Positions 25,877 through 33,339 of a DNA stretch of 64,000 nucleotides are shown here, piece after piece. The stretch is from assembly GCA_034927445.1 (NCBI GenBank), contig JAYFPZ010000044.1, positions 13,437 to 77,436 on the forward strand, written 5' to 3'. The position numbers were made by a program, and so were the translations under genes. Numbering within the stretch: position 1 is the stretch's first letter; each line of letters starts with the position of its first letter. The notes beneath the pieces are model-generated. The model was not told the DNA's origin, made no database searches, and saw only the letters and a list, made by a program, of their open reading frames with translations. The DNA comes from PHAA01 sp034927445. GTDB lineage: Bacteria; Bacillota; Syntrophomonadia; Syntrophomonadales; Syntrophomonadaceae.

Positions 25877-26704
25877 CTAAATAGGCTGGCATGCCTCGCA
25901 AAAATAAACACTGCCGCCTAGATAGGTCTCTTTTCTGATTGGGCGGCCGCACCGGGGGCAGGCCTTACCGGCAGTATTCTTGCTGGCTCTGGTGGTATAG
26001 CCCCCTGGGCGGCCAAACAGGTCCTTTTCCGTATCCCGCCCGCCCAGTTTGGTTATTTCTTCCAGAGTCGCTTTAATAGTTTGCAAGAGCCTATCTCTTT
26101 CATTTTCGGAAAGTGCATTAACCTTCTTTTTGGGATGTATTTGGGCATTGTAAAGGATTTCCTGCAAGACGCCGTTGCCCAGTCCGGGTATACGCTGTTC
26201 CGTGGCCAGGAAGGCTTTGGCGTTTAATTTTTGTACTCCTTCAGCGGCAATCAGCCCGTCAAAATATGCCTTATCGAACTCCTCAGACAATGGAGAAGGT
26301 TTTTCTTTAGCCACCTGGTAATAAGGATTTTCCATTTCCCCTGCAGGGAAACACCACAGACCGCCATACATCTGTACCGTGGCGCTAAGAGCGGAGCCAT
26401 CTTCAAACTCGATCAGCAGCTGGTGTTTGGCCGGCAGCTTTTCATGGCCCTCATGGTATTTAAGCCCAACTCCGTCACCGATTAAGATAATCGCAGTTCC
26501 TGCCTGTATTTCTACAAAACCGCCGTATCCACGGGCCTTACCAATTGTCTTTCCAACCAGCAGTGCCTTATACTGTTGCGGATCGCCGTAAAACCAGGCG
26601 AACTTATGGGGAGCATGGGCAGCAACGACATTGCTTATGGTCTTTCCCTTTATAGTTTCATTGATTTGGGCTGCAACCGTAATGGCCTCAGGTAATTCCA
26701 GCAT
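25877..26704 (-). CDS. Fpg/Nei-family DNA glycosylase (endonuclease VIII type) without the N-terminal proline
   Basis: A 275-residue Fpg/Nei fold protein ending in a zinc finger (CPRCGRPIRKETYLGGSVYF CEAC). It begins MLELPEA, whereas Fpg and Nei start MPELPE or MPEGPE and use the N-terminal Pro as nucleophile. I place the start at 26704 because AAAGGAGG lies upstream; the frame upstream to 26755 has no ribosome site, and the alignment with the family starts here. Related clostridial proteins share the non-Pro start, so it is a lineage feature. The reaction may still be base excision by another nucleophile or only lesion binding. Confidence 0.85.
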   Translation of the reverse strand: MLELPEAITVAAQINETIKGKTISNVVAAHAPHKFAWFYGDPQQYKALLVGKTIGKARGYGGFVEIQAGTAIILIGDGVGLKYHEGHEKLPAKHQLLIEFEDGSALSATVQMYGGLWCFPAGEMENPYYQVAKEKPSPLSEEFDKAYFDGLIAAEGVQKLNAKAFLATEQRIPGLGNGVLQEILYNAQIHPKKKVNALSENERDRLLQTIKATLEEITKLGGRDTEKDLFGRPGGYTTRASKNTAGKACPRCGRPIRKETYLGGSVYFCEACQPI

Positions 26705-26813
26705 GAGCCTGCCTCCTTTCCTATACCGTCCAGGGACAAATATGGCAAATAGCAATGCTATTTCCAGCTTATTGACTATACATTTAATTTAGAATAAGCT
26801 GATTTCCCAGATA

Positions 26814-27521
26814 TTAGAAGTATTTCCCCCGATGTCGTTCATATTCCTTCAGCACTAATTGCCTGCTTATGGCGCCTCCATGAGCAGGTAAATAAGTCGA
26901 GCAATTCGTATCCAGCAGTCTTTGCCAACTCCTTACAGCTTCTCCGATATCATCGGCAAAAGGCTGAAAAATGGAATTTTTGATTTCTCCCACCATGGCG
27001 TCGCCTACCAGCGCTATTTCATCATCAATTATCAAACTCATAGAACCCCGGGTATGCCCCGGAGTATGAATAATATAGGCATTATATCCCCATGGGTTCA
27101 AATCCAGGCGGGAAGCAACCTCGATATCACCATCGACACCCTGGTATTTCAACCGGGGTTGTAGTAGGTTGGCAAATAATTTTAATATAATTCGGGTAAA
27201 GCAGATAGTACCTTGCGGTAACGGACTGTCGCCATATCGTAAATAATCGGCTTCACTCTGGTGAATCAAGATTTGCGGATGGAACTCTGCTTTCAATTTC
27301 CGTGCATTCTCGGCATGATCAAAATGGGAATGGGTCAAGATCAGCAGATCGATACGCTCAATCTGTAAAAGCCTCAGTCTTCTTCGTAATTTCCTCCACT
27401 GGTTGAAGCGGCTGCTATCGACCATGATACAAGCGGTGCCATTGTTGATAATAAAGGCATTGCTGCGTCCGCTTAATATCCGGATGATTTCGTACCCCGA
27501 TTTGGTTTTCCACGTTTTCAT
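26814..27521 (-). CDS. MBL-fold metallo-hydrolase
   Basis: About 235 residues of metallo-beta-lactamase fold: the zinc motif THSHFDHAENAR (HxHxDH), a later His in IHTPGHTRGSMS, Asp in ALVGDAMVG and the closing LPAHGG His. Members include glyoxalase II-like thioesterases and other hydrolases; no substrate can be named. I prefer the ATG at 27521, which has AGGAGAGG at suitable distance, over the ATG at 27527. Confidence 0.87.
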   Translation of the reverse strand: MKTWKTKSGYEIIRILSGRSNAFIINNGTACIMVDSSRFNQWRKLRRRLRLLQIERIDLLILTHSHFDHAENARKLKAEFHPQILIHQSEADYLRYGDSPLPQGTICFTRIILKLFANLLQPRLKYQGVDGDIEVASRLDLNPWGYNAYIIHTPGHTRGSMSLIIDDEIALVGDAMVGEIKNSIFQPFADDIGEAVRSWQRLLDTNCSTYLPAHGGAISRQLVLKEYERHRGKYF

Positions 27522-27816
27522 GTCCATCCTCTCCTGACCGCAACCGCAGCTGATATAGCAATATTATAGCGCGTTTCCCCAACCCTGATGAAGCCTAAAT
27601 TCCGAGTATATCAATATAAAAAGCGGGTTTGCCATCTAAGCTGGTTATCCCTCGGTGATATAAAACCAAGCATTTCATGCCCAGAACCAATTAATCGTAT
27701 AATTTCAAGCATATCGGGCAATTACAAAGGAGAAAGCATCTGGCGAATAAGCCGGGAATAGGCTAAACTAATTATATTAACAAATAGCAAAATAAGGAAA
27801 TAAAGGGGTGTTTAAA

Positions 27817-28413
27817 ATGGCTCATAATCTGCCGGATTTGCCGTATGCCTATGATTCACTGGAACCTTTTTATGATGAAGCGACCTTGAGATTGCACCAC
27901 GACATGCACCACAAAGCTTACGTTGATGGTCTTAACAGTGCCGAGGCCAAGCTGGCCGAGGCCATGGCCAAAGGCGACTTTGCCCTGGTCAAACACATTG
28001 AACGGGAGCTGGCTTTTCACGGCTCCGGACATATCCTGCACACTATGTTCTGGGAAAACATGAAGCCGAACGGCGGCGGGCCTGCAAACGGCGCAGTAGC
28101 TGCCTTGATTGACCGCGACTTTGGTTCGTTTGACAACTTCAAAAAACTCTTCACCGCTGCGGCGGTTGCGGTAGAAGGCTCGGGATGGGCGATACTGGCC
28201 TGCAACCCGTATTTTGAGAAGCTGGTAGTGCTGCAGGCTGAAAAACATCAGGATCTGACCCAGTGGGGAACGGTTCCCCTGTTGATCGTTGATGTCTGGG
28301 AACACGCCTATTACCTTAAATACCAAAACAAGCGCGCTGCCTGGGTTGAAGCCTGGTGGAACCTGGTTAACTGGGATGACGTCAACCGCCGGGTTGCTTT
28401 AATGCAGAAATAA
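27817..28413 (+). CDS. Superoxide dismutase (Fe/Mn family)
   Basis: A 198-residue Fe/Mn superoxide dismutase that converts superoxide to oxygen and peroxide in the cytoplasm. Metal ligands are all visible: His in LRLHHDMHHKAYVDGLN, His in ELAFHGSGHILHTMFW, and Asp/His in LLIVDVWEHAYYLKYQNKR. The GTG at 27808 is part of the AAGGGGTG ribosome site, so the ATG at 27817 is the start. Its presence in an otherwise anaerobic gene set points to some oxygen exposure. It stands next to the Feo iron-uptake genes. Confidence 0.95.
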   Translation: MAHNLPDLPYAYDSLEPFYDEATLRLHHDMHHKAYVDGLNSAEAKLAEAMAKGDFALVKHIERELAFHGSGHILHTMFWENMKPNGGGPANGAVAALIDRDFGSFDNFKKLFTAAAVAVEGSGWAILACNPYFEKLVVLQAEKHQDLTQWGTVPLLIVDVWEHAYYLKYQNKRAAWVEAWWNLVNWDDVNRRVALMQK

Positions 28414-28440
28414 AGCCGGACGAATAGGCTTTCCATCTGA

Positions 28441-28611
28441 CTGCCGGCGGCTTGAAGAAAAGTGCGGTAAGCCTCAGTAGTAATGCAAAATCCCGAAGGC
28501 ACTGGAAAACCTGCCCTGGCTATTTCGCCCAGGTCGCTCCCTTGCTTCCGGCCAACGGCAGTTGAGCTTTATCTATCTTATCCCCAAAAAGTCCATAGCG
28601 GTTAATCGGGG
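28441..28611 (-). pseudogene. 5' fragment of a PEP synthase / Rph-like gene, frameshifted
   Basis: Minus strand from about 28611 reads NRYGLFGDKIDKAQLPLAGS KGA, then after a one-base shift near 28530 LGEIARAGFPVPSGFCITTE AYRTFLQAAGS. This is the N-terminus of the PEP-utilising ATP-grasp family (compare VPDGFCITTEAYRT in the gene at 60029). AGGAGG precedes it, but the codon at initiation distance is ATT and the rest of the gene is missing. About 55 codons remain between the superoxide dismutase and Feo genes. Confidence 0.8.
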
Positions 28612-28681
28612 CCACCTCCTCCTGAGCACTATTATTTACGATTTGTACTGAATTTAGAACGCGGGAGTAAAACGCAAAATA

Positions 28682-28750
28682 ATATGCTCCCCTTCAAGCA
28701 GACAGTTGAACCGGTCAAAAATTTAACTATCTGCGGAACGGGGAGCATAT
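28682..28750 (-). terminator. Large imperfect inverted repeat, possible feo terminator
   Basis: Outer arms ATATGCTCCCC / GGGGAGCATAT (11 bp, perfect) and inner arms GCAGACAGTT / AACTATCTGC (one mismatch). On the minus strand it lies about 95 bases after the last feo gene and is followed by a T-rich stretch. It may terminate the feo transcript or be a small palindromic insertion. Confidence 0.5.
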
Positions 28751-28843
28751 CAGCCATCCCGGTTCTTTTCTTTACGGTTGCTGGCAAGGGGTCATGGCAA
28801 ACTCTGACGCCTGCCGGGACGGTCAAACAAGCACTCAATAGTA

Positions 28844-29023
28844 TTACCTGGGTTCATGGAATTCGATCCGTTTCAATTCTTGCGGATGACAGCAACTGCA
28901 ACCGGATGCGGAACTGCAGGAATCCTTGGTGCTGCAGCCCGAGCAGGTTCCGTTTCTTATAATATGTCTCACCGCCAGAGCCACTAAAGCAATAAGACCT
29001 AAACTGATTAATATGGTTGCCAT
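28844..29023 (-). CDS. FeoB-associated Cys-rich membrane protein
   Basis: A 59-residue protein: one N-terminal membrane helix (ATILISLGLIALVALAVRHI) followed by a cysteine-rich tail (CSGCSTKDSCSSASGCSCC). This is the standard small partner found after FeoB in anaerobic Firmicutes, thought to bind or hand on iron at the inner face of the membrane. AAAGGAG is 10 bases before the ATG at 29023; the GTG at 29032 is too close to it. Last gene of the feo operon. Confidence 0.85.
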   Translation of the reverse strand: MATILISLGLIALVALAVRHIIRNGTCSGCSTKDSCSSASGCSCCHPQELKRIEFHEPR

Positions 29024-29083
29024 AAAAAGCACTCTCCTTTCATAATGGGTCCCGGATAGATATCATCATCCGGCGATAATTAA

Positions 29084-31261
29084 TTAAACCTGCCTGCCCG
29101 CGGGAATCCCAAAATCATTCTCGATACTGCGGACTGATACCGGTTTTGGTAGCGGAGCTGGCCGGAACAGCATATACAGCATGAAACCGAGGACAACCAG
29201 CGCGGCAACGGAGCCGGCTCCAAACCGGGCGCCCGTAACCAGGCTGCCGAACTGATATACCATAAGCGTAACGCCATAGGCGAAAACATTTTGATAAACC
29301 AGGGCAAAGGCCGTCCATTTTTTACTGTTCATTTCCTTTGCAATGGTGCTGATTGCCGCCAGGCAAGGAGAATCCAGCAGATTGAAAAGCAAGAAGGCGA
29401 AGGCGGCAATTGCGCTGGGGAACATGGCCATAACCGCCGTCCATAAGCCGGTATCGCTCTCGACCGCATCAGCCATTCCAACCAGAATTCCCATCGTGCT
29501 GACTATCCCCTCTTTGGCGACAAAACCGGATAAGGACGCAGCCACGGCCTGCCAGTTGCCAAAGCCGAGCGGTGCAAAGACGGGGGCGATAAATCCTCCG
29601 ATGATCGCCAGCAAGCTGAATTCCTCGTCAACCAGGGCTAAACGCCCATCGGCAATGCCATAACTTGCCAGGAACCACATTACCACACAAGCGACAAACA
29701 AAATAGTTCCGGCCTTTTTCAGGAAGCCCCAAATACGCTCCCAGACATGCAGCATTACATTCCGCGGAGACGGGATGTGATACTGCGGGAGCTCCATTAC
29801 AAACGGAGCGGTTTCGCCCGCAAACAATCTGGTCTTTTTCAGCATAATACCGGATACTATAACCGCCGCTATCCCGATGAAATACATGCCGGGAGCCATC
29901 CACCAGGCTCCGCCCATGATCGCGCCCGCGATAAGGGCGATGACCGGCAGCTTGGCGCCGCAGGGTACAAAAGTAGTGGTCATAATCGTCATGCGACGGT
30001 CATTTTCATTTTCGATCGTTTTAGTCGACATAATGCCGGGAACGCCGCATCCTGACGAGATCAGCAGCGGAATGAAACTTTTCCCTGAAAGACCGAATTT
30101 ATGGAATATGCGGTCCATAATAAAGGCAATCCGCACCATATAACCGCAGTCTTCCAAAATGGAAAGGAAGAGAAACAGGATCGCCATTTGCGGCGCAAAT
30201 CCGATTGGCGCCGCCAGCCCGCCAATAATACCGTCCACGATCAAACCGTTCAGCCATTCGGCCGTACCTATGTCGGAGAGCCAGGCGCCTACGGCCGGTT
30301 GAATCCACCCGCCAAACAGGGTATCGTTGGTCCAGTCCGTTACCATCGTCCCCAGCGAAGTAACGGAAATATAATAAACACCGAACATAATTAGAACAAA
30401 GACCGGCAGCGCCAGTACCCGATTGGTGACAATCCGGTCAATCTTATCGGAAGTAGTCAGCTTGCCTTTATTTTTCTTGTGGCAGCAGCTGCGCATAATG
30501 GAAGCTATATAAAGATAACGTTCATTGGTGATGATGCTTTCAGCGTCGTCATCCAGTTCAGCTTCACAACTGGCAATATCTTGTTCAATATGAGCCCTGA
30601 GCGCGTCGTCCAGCTTCAGTTGCTCCATAACCTTGGCGTCGCGTTCGAATATTTTTATAGCAAACCACCGCTGCTGACTTTCCGGCACCTTATCAACCGC
30701 CGCTTCCTCAATATGCGCGATGGCATGTTCAACGCTGCCGGAAAAGGTATGCTGCGGCACCGTGGGAACGCCCTTGCGGGCAAGTTCCACCGCTTTTTCG
30801 GCAGCTTCGAAAATACCGAATCCTTTGAGAGCGGAAATCTCCACGACCGGGCAGCCCAACTCCCGGGAAAGCTGTTCAGGGTAAATCTTGTCGCCGCTTT
30901 TTTTCACTACATCCATCATGTTGATCGCGACCACCATGGGAATGCCAAGTTCGGTAAGCTGCGTGGTCAGGTACAGATTTCGCTCCAGATTGGTGCCGTC
31001 GACAATATTCAGGATGGCGTCGGGGCGTTCATCGACGAGAAAGTTTCGAGCCGCCACTTCTTCCAGGGTGTAGGGAGAAAGTGAATATATCCCCGGCAGA
31101 TCCGTAATTATGACATCTTTATGTTTTTTCAGTTTTCCTTCCTTTTTCTCAACTGTAACGCCGGGCCAGTTCCCCACATACTGGTTGGAACCGGTCAGCG
31201 CGTTAAAAAGCGTAGTCTTGCCGCTGTTCGGATTGCCGGCAAGCGCTATTTTAATCGGCAT
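29084..31261 (-). CDS. feoB: Ferrous iron transport protein B
   Basis: A 725-residue FeoB that imports Fe2+ across the cytoplasmic membrane. N-terminal G domain: G1 GNPNSGKT (about 8-15), G3 DLPG with GIYSLSPYT, G4 NMMD, then a helical GDI-like segment, and a membrane domain from about residue 285 with the FeoB gate motifs SGCGVPGIMSTKT and FVPCGAKLPVIAL, each with its conserved Cys. TAAGGAGG precedes the ATG at 31261; the open frame to 31327 overlaps the feoA gap without a ribosome site. Operon feoA-feoA-feoB-Cys-rich protein, with iron-box repeats upstream. Confidence 0.97.
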   Translation of the reverse strand: MPIKIALAGNPNSGKTTLFNALTGSNQYVGNWPGVTVEKKEGKLKKHKDVIITDLPGIYSLSPYTLEEVAARNFLVDERPDAILNIVDGTNLERNLYLTTQLTELGIPMVVAINMMDVVKKSGDKIYPEQLSRELGCPVVEISALKGFGIFEAAEKAVELARKGVPTVPQHTFSGSVEHAIAHIEEAAVDKVPESQQRWFAIKIFERDAKVMEQLKLDDALRAHIEQDIASCEAELDDDAESIITNERYLYIASIMRSCCHKKNKGKLTTSDKIDRIVTNRVLALPVFVLIMFGVYYISVTSLGTMVTDWTNDTLFGGWIQPAVGAWLSDIGTAEWLNGLIVDGIIGGLAAPIGFAPQMAILFLFLSILEDCGYMVRIAFIMDRIFHKFGLSGKSFIPLLISSGCGVPGIMSTKTIENENDRRMTIMTTTFVPCGAKLPVIALIAGAIMGGAWWMAPGMYFIGIAAVIVSGIMLKKTRLFAGETAPFVMELPQYHIPSPRNVMLHVWERIWGFLKKAGTILFVACVVMWFLASYGIADGRLALVDEEFSLLAIIGGFIAPVFAPLGFGNWQAVAASLSGFVAKEGIVSTMGILVGMADAVESDTGLWTAVMAMFPSAIAAFAFLLFNLLDSPCLAAISTIAKEMNSKKWTAFALVYQNVFAYGVTLMVYQFGSLVTGARFGAGSVAALVVLGFMLYMLFRPAPLPKPVSVRSIENDFGIPAGRQV

Positions 31262-31377
31262 AGTTACTCCCTCCTTAGATAACAGATTTCTCCCATGAGT
31301 TTGATGGCTTTTGTCGGTTAGTTTCATCTAACTGCCGGGGTTTAAATATGCGGGGAAGCCAACAGTCACCCCCGCCT

Positions 31378-31599
31378 TTATTGCACAGTTATCATTTCGG
31401 CATCCGCCTTGCGCAGAGACAACTCGTATCCGCGTACCGTGACCTCGACCGGATCTCCCAAGGGTGCCACCTTGCGCACAAAGATTTCCGTTCCCTTGGT
31501 TATTCCCATGTCCATGATCCTGCGCTTAATCGCTCCCTCGCCGTTGATTTTAGCAACGGTGACGGTTTGCCCGCATTTGACTTCTTTGAGCGTCTGCAT
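31378..31599 (-). CDS. feoA: FeoA-domain protein (second in operon)
   Basis: A 73-residue SH3-like FeoA: LKEVKCGQTVTVAKINGEGA, KRRIMDMGITKGTEIFVRKV and PLGDPVEVTVRGYELSLRK are the classic blocks. FeoA supports FeoB function, probably by contacting its cytoplasmic domain. It lies between another FeoA gene and feoB. AAAGGAG upstream of the ATG. Confidence 0.93.
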   Translation of the reverse strand: MQTLKEVKCGQTVTVAKINGEGAIKRRIMDMGITKGTEIFVRKVAPLGDPVEVTVRGYELSLRKADAEMITVQ

Positions 31600-31624
31600 A
31601 TACGCAAACTCCTTTCAGTATAAT

Positions 31625-31837
31625 TTATACCATGATTTTGTTGGCCATCTCGCGACTGACGGCGACTCTGGCATCCTTGACATTGACGATGACATTCCCG
31701 CCGATTTCTGCAATCACGGTGATACTGCCGCCGACCACAAAACCAAGTCTCTCCAGAAACTGTCTCGTTTCCGCCTTGCCGCCGATCTTTTTAATGAGAT
31801 TTGCTTCTCCCGCTTTAGCCATCGTTAAGGGCATCAT
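31625..31837 (-). CDS. FeoA-domain protein (first in operon)
   Basis: A 70-residue FeoA fold: MAKAGEANLIKKIGGKAETR, QFLERLGFVVGGSITVIAEI and GGNVIVNVKDARVAVSREMA. It is more divergent than the next FeoA and lacks the RRIMDMG block, so it may be a specialised partner. Two ATGs in tandem (31837 and 31834) follow GGAGGAATT; the second has better spacing. First gene after the iron-box region. Confidence 0.88.
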   Translation of the reverse strand: MMPLTMAKAGEANLIKKIGGKAETRQFLERLGFVVGGSITVIAEIGGNVIVNVKDARVAVSREMANKIMV

Positions 31838-31857
31838 AATTCCTCCTCCATATGACA

Positions 31858-31934
31858 GTTAGATTAAACTAACCGGCAGCTATAAATATGAGTTAGGCTA
31901 ACCTAACCGATTTCAGGTTAGCATTAACTAACCT
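31858..31934. promoter_or_regulatory. Cluster of iron-box (DtxR/IdeR-type) inverted repeats
   Basis: Three TTAG/CTAA dyads: GTTAGATTAAACTAAC (31858-31873), GTTAGGCTAACCTAAC (31892-31907) and AGGTTAGCATTAACTAACCT (31915-31934). The second matches most of the IdeR/DtxR consensus TTAGGTTAG-CTAACCTAA. They lie directly before the feo operon and the DtxR-family gene is divergent, so Fe2+-loaded repressor probably shuts off feo here. Confidence 0.75.
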
Positions 31935-31956
31935 AATTGTCAATAGGCATTATTGC

Positions 31957-32118
31957 TAGTAGTCTGTAACACCTAAAAGTTTAGGTTATCGTCGAGAAAA
32001 ATTTTCGTAGGGCGAGGCGGAGGAAAGAGGAATACTGGACGTATTGTAATTGACGACAACAAAGCCCTGTGGAAATTTTGCCGGCGGGAACTAAAATTTT
32101 AGGTGTCACAGACTACTA
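31957..32118. mobile_element. MITE-like element with 28-bp terminal inverted repeats
   Basis: The ends TAGTAGTCTGT-ACACCTAAAA and TTTTAGGTGT-ACAGACTACTA are inverted repeats of about 28 bp with few mismatches, and the element begins and ends with TA as IS630/mariner-type insertions do. It is 162 bp, has no coding capacity, and contains a GGGCGAGGCGGAGGAAAGAG segment and an ATACTGGACGTAT dyad. A second, half-length copy is at about 57193-57301. It separates the iron boxes from the DtxR-family gene. Confidence 0.75.
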
Positions 32119-32201
32119 CTGCTTTTCTTCATTTGTTTTACCTAAAACCATGTGATATTCTATGTTTAGTGGCACATAAGCGCTGGAAGGGTGGGGTAAA
32201 T

Positions 32202-32570
32202 GTGAAAATCCAGGAGTCCGCCGAGATGTACCTCGAAACCATCCTGATTTTAAGCCAGAGGAACCCGGCAGTCAGGTCCATAGATATCGTCGCCGAACTT
32301 GATTACAAAAAGTCAAGCGTTAGCGTAGCCATGAAAAATCTGCGTGAGAATGGCTATATCGAGATGGACGGCGAAGGGTTTATCACCCTCACCGAAAAGG
32401 GGAGGCATATTGCCGAAACCATCCTGGAGCGGCATACCTTTTTCTCGGACTGGCTTATCCTTCTGGGCGTGGATAAGACTGTCGCCCTGGAAGACGCCTG
32501 CCGCATGGAACATGTGATCAGCCCGGAAAGCTTTGCCGCTATCAAGAAGCATGTAGAGAATATGAAATAA
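32202..32570 (+). CDS. DtxR-family metal-dependent repressor
   Basis: A 122-residue DtxR/IdeR/MntR-type regulator: N-terminal winged HTH (MYLETILILSQRNPAVRSID IVAELDYKKSSVSVAMKNL) and a dimer/metal domain with the ETILERHTFFSDWLILLGVD and DACRMEHVISPES motifs carrying the His, Glu and Cys-type metal ligands. No SH3-like third domain. GTG at 32202 follows GGGTGGGG; there is no suitable ATG. Divergent from feo and near three iron boxes, so it is most likely the Fe2+-responsive repressor of that operon. Confidence 0.9.
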   Translation: MKIQESAEMYLETILILSQRNPAVRSIDIVAELDYKKSSVSVAMKNLRENGYIEMDGEGFITLTEKGRHIAETILERHTFFSDWLILLGVDKTVALEDACRMEHVISPESFAAIKKHVENMK

Positions 32571-32643
32571 TCATGATGCTTGAATTTACATACTGTGCTT
32601 AAGAACTGGGAAGAATACCAAGCAATGATATAGGAGGTGTTTT

Positions 32644-33222
32644 ATGAATACGTTACTGGTATACGCACACCCTAACGCTCAAAGCTTTAATGCTGCTCTG
32701 GTGCAGGCAATCAAGGACGAAGTAACTAAAAAGGGGAGCCAGCTTAAAGTAAAAGATTTGTATGGCATGAAATGGAATCCGGTACTCAGTCAAGATGATT
32801 TTGAGGGTTATCATTCCGGTAACATTCCCGCCGATATTAAACAGGAACAGGAAGATATTGCCTGGGCCGACGTCGTTATTATGATAGCTCCGGTATGGTG
32901 GTATTCGGTTCCTGCCATTCTTAAAGGCTACATTGACCGGGTTTTCAGCCTGGGGTTTGCTTACAAATATACCGCTACCGGTCCCCTAGGTTTGCTTAAA
33001 GGCAAGAAAGGCCTCTTTATTACCACCTCGGGAGCCAACCAACAGGACGCCGAGTACGGCGGTATGATGAATGCCCTGGATAAATCACTGGGCGGTGTTT
33101 TTACCTTTTCCGGTTTTGCGGAAAAGCGGCTCCATAATCTATTTGCCGTTACCACTGTTAGCGATGAGGAGCGCCGGCAGATGCTGGATGAGATAAGGAA
33201 TTTAATCAGAAGTTTTATCTGA
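32644..33222 (+). CDS. NAD(P)H:quinone oxidoreductase-like flavodoxin-fold protein
   Basis: A 192-residue FMN/FAD protein of the flavodoxin_2 (NQO1/KefF/MdaB) family: MNTLLVYAHPNAQSFNAALV, YGMKWNPVLS, AWADVVIMIAPVWWYSVPAI and LKGYIDRVFSLGFAY are the diagnostic blocks. It would do two-electron reduction of quinones using NAD(P)H. ATAGGAGGTG precedes the ATG; a strong terminator follows. May share transcription with the DtxR-type gene 73 bases upstream. Confidence 0.92.
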   Translation: MNTLLVYAHPNAQSFNAALVQAIKDEVTKKGSQLKVKDLYGMKWNPVLSQDDFEGYHSGNIPADIKQEQEDIAWADVVIMIAPVWWYSVPAILKGYIDRVFSLGFAYKYTATGPLGLLKGKKGLFITTSGANQQDAEYGGMMNALDKSLGGVFTFSGFAEKRLHNLFAVTTVSDEERRQMLDEIRNLIRSFI

Positions 33223-33247
33223 CCCCCTGCATATTTTGAGCTATATT

Positions 33248-33284
33248 GAGGCCCCTGACCGGTCAAGATCAGGGGCCTCTTTTT
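33248..33284 (+). terminator. Rho-independent terminator
   Basis: Perfect 11-bp stem GAGGCCCCTGA / TCAGGGGCCTC with a 10-base loop, followed by five T residues, 26 bases after the oxidoreductase stop. Confidence 0.92.
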
Positions 33285-33339
33285 ACAGGATTATAGTTCG
33301 CAATTCAAAAGGAGGAGACTATAAGTCGCAGAACTACCA

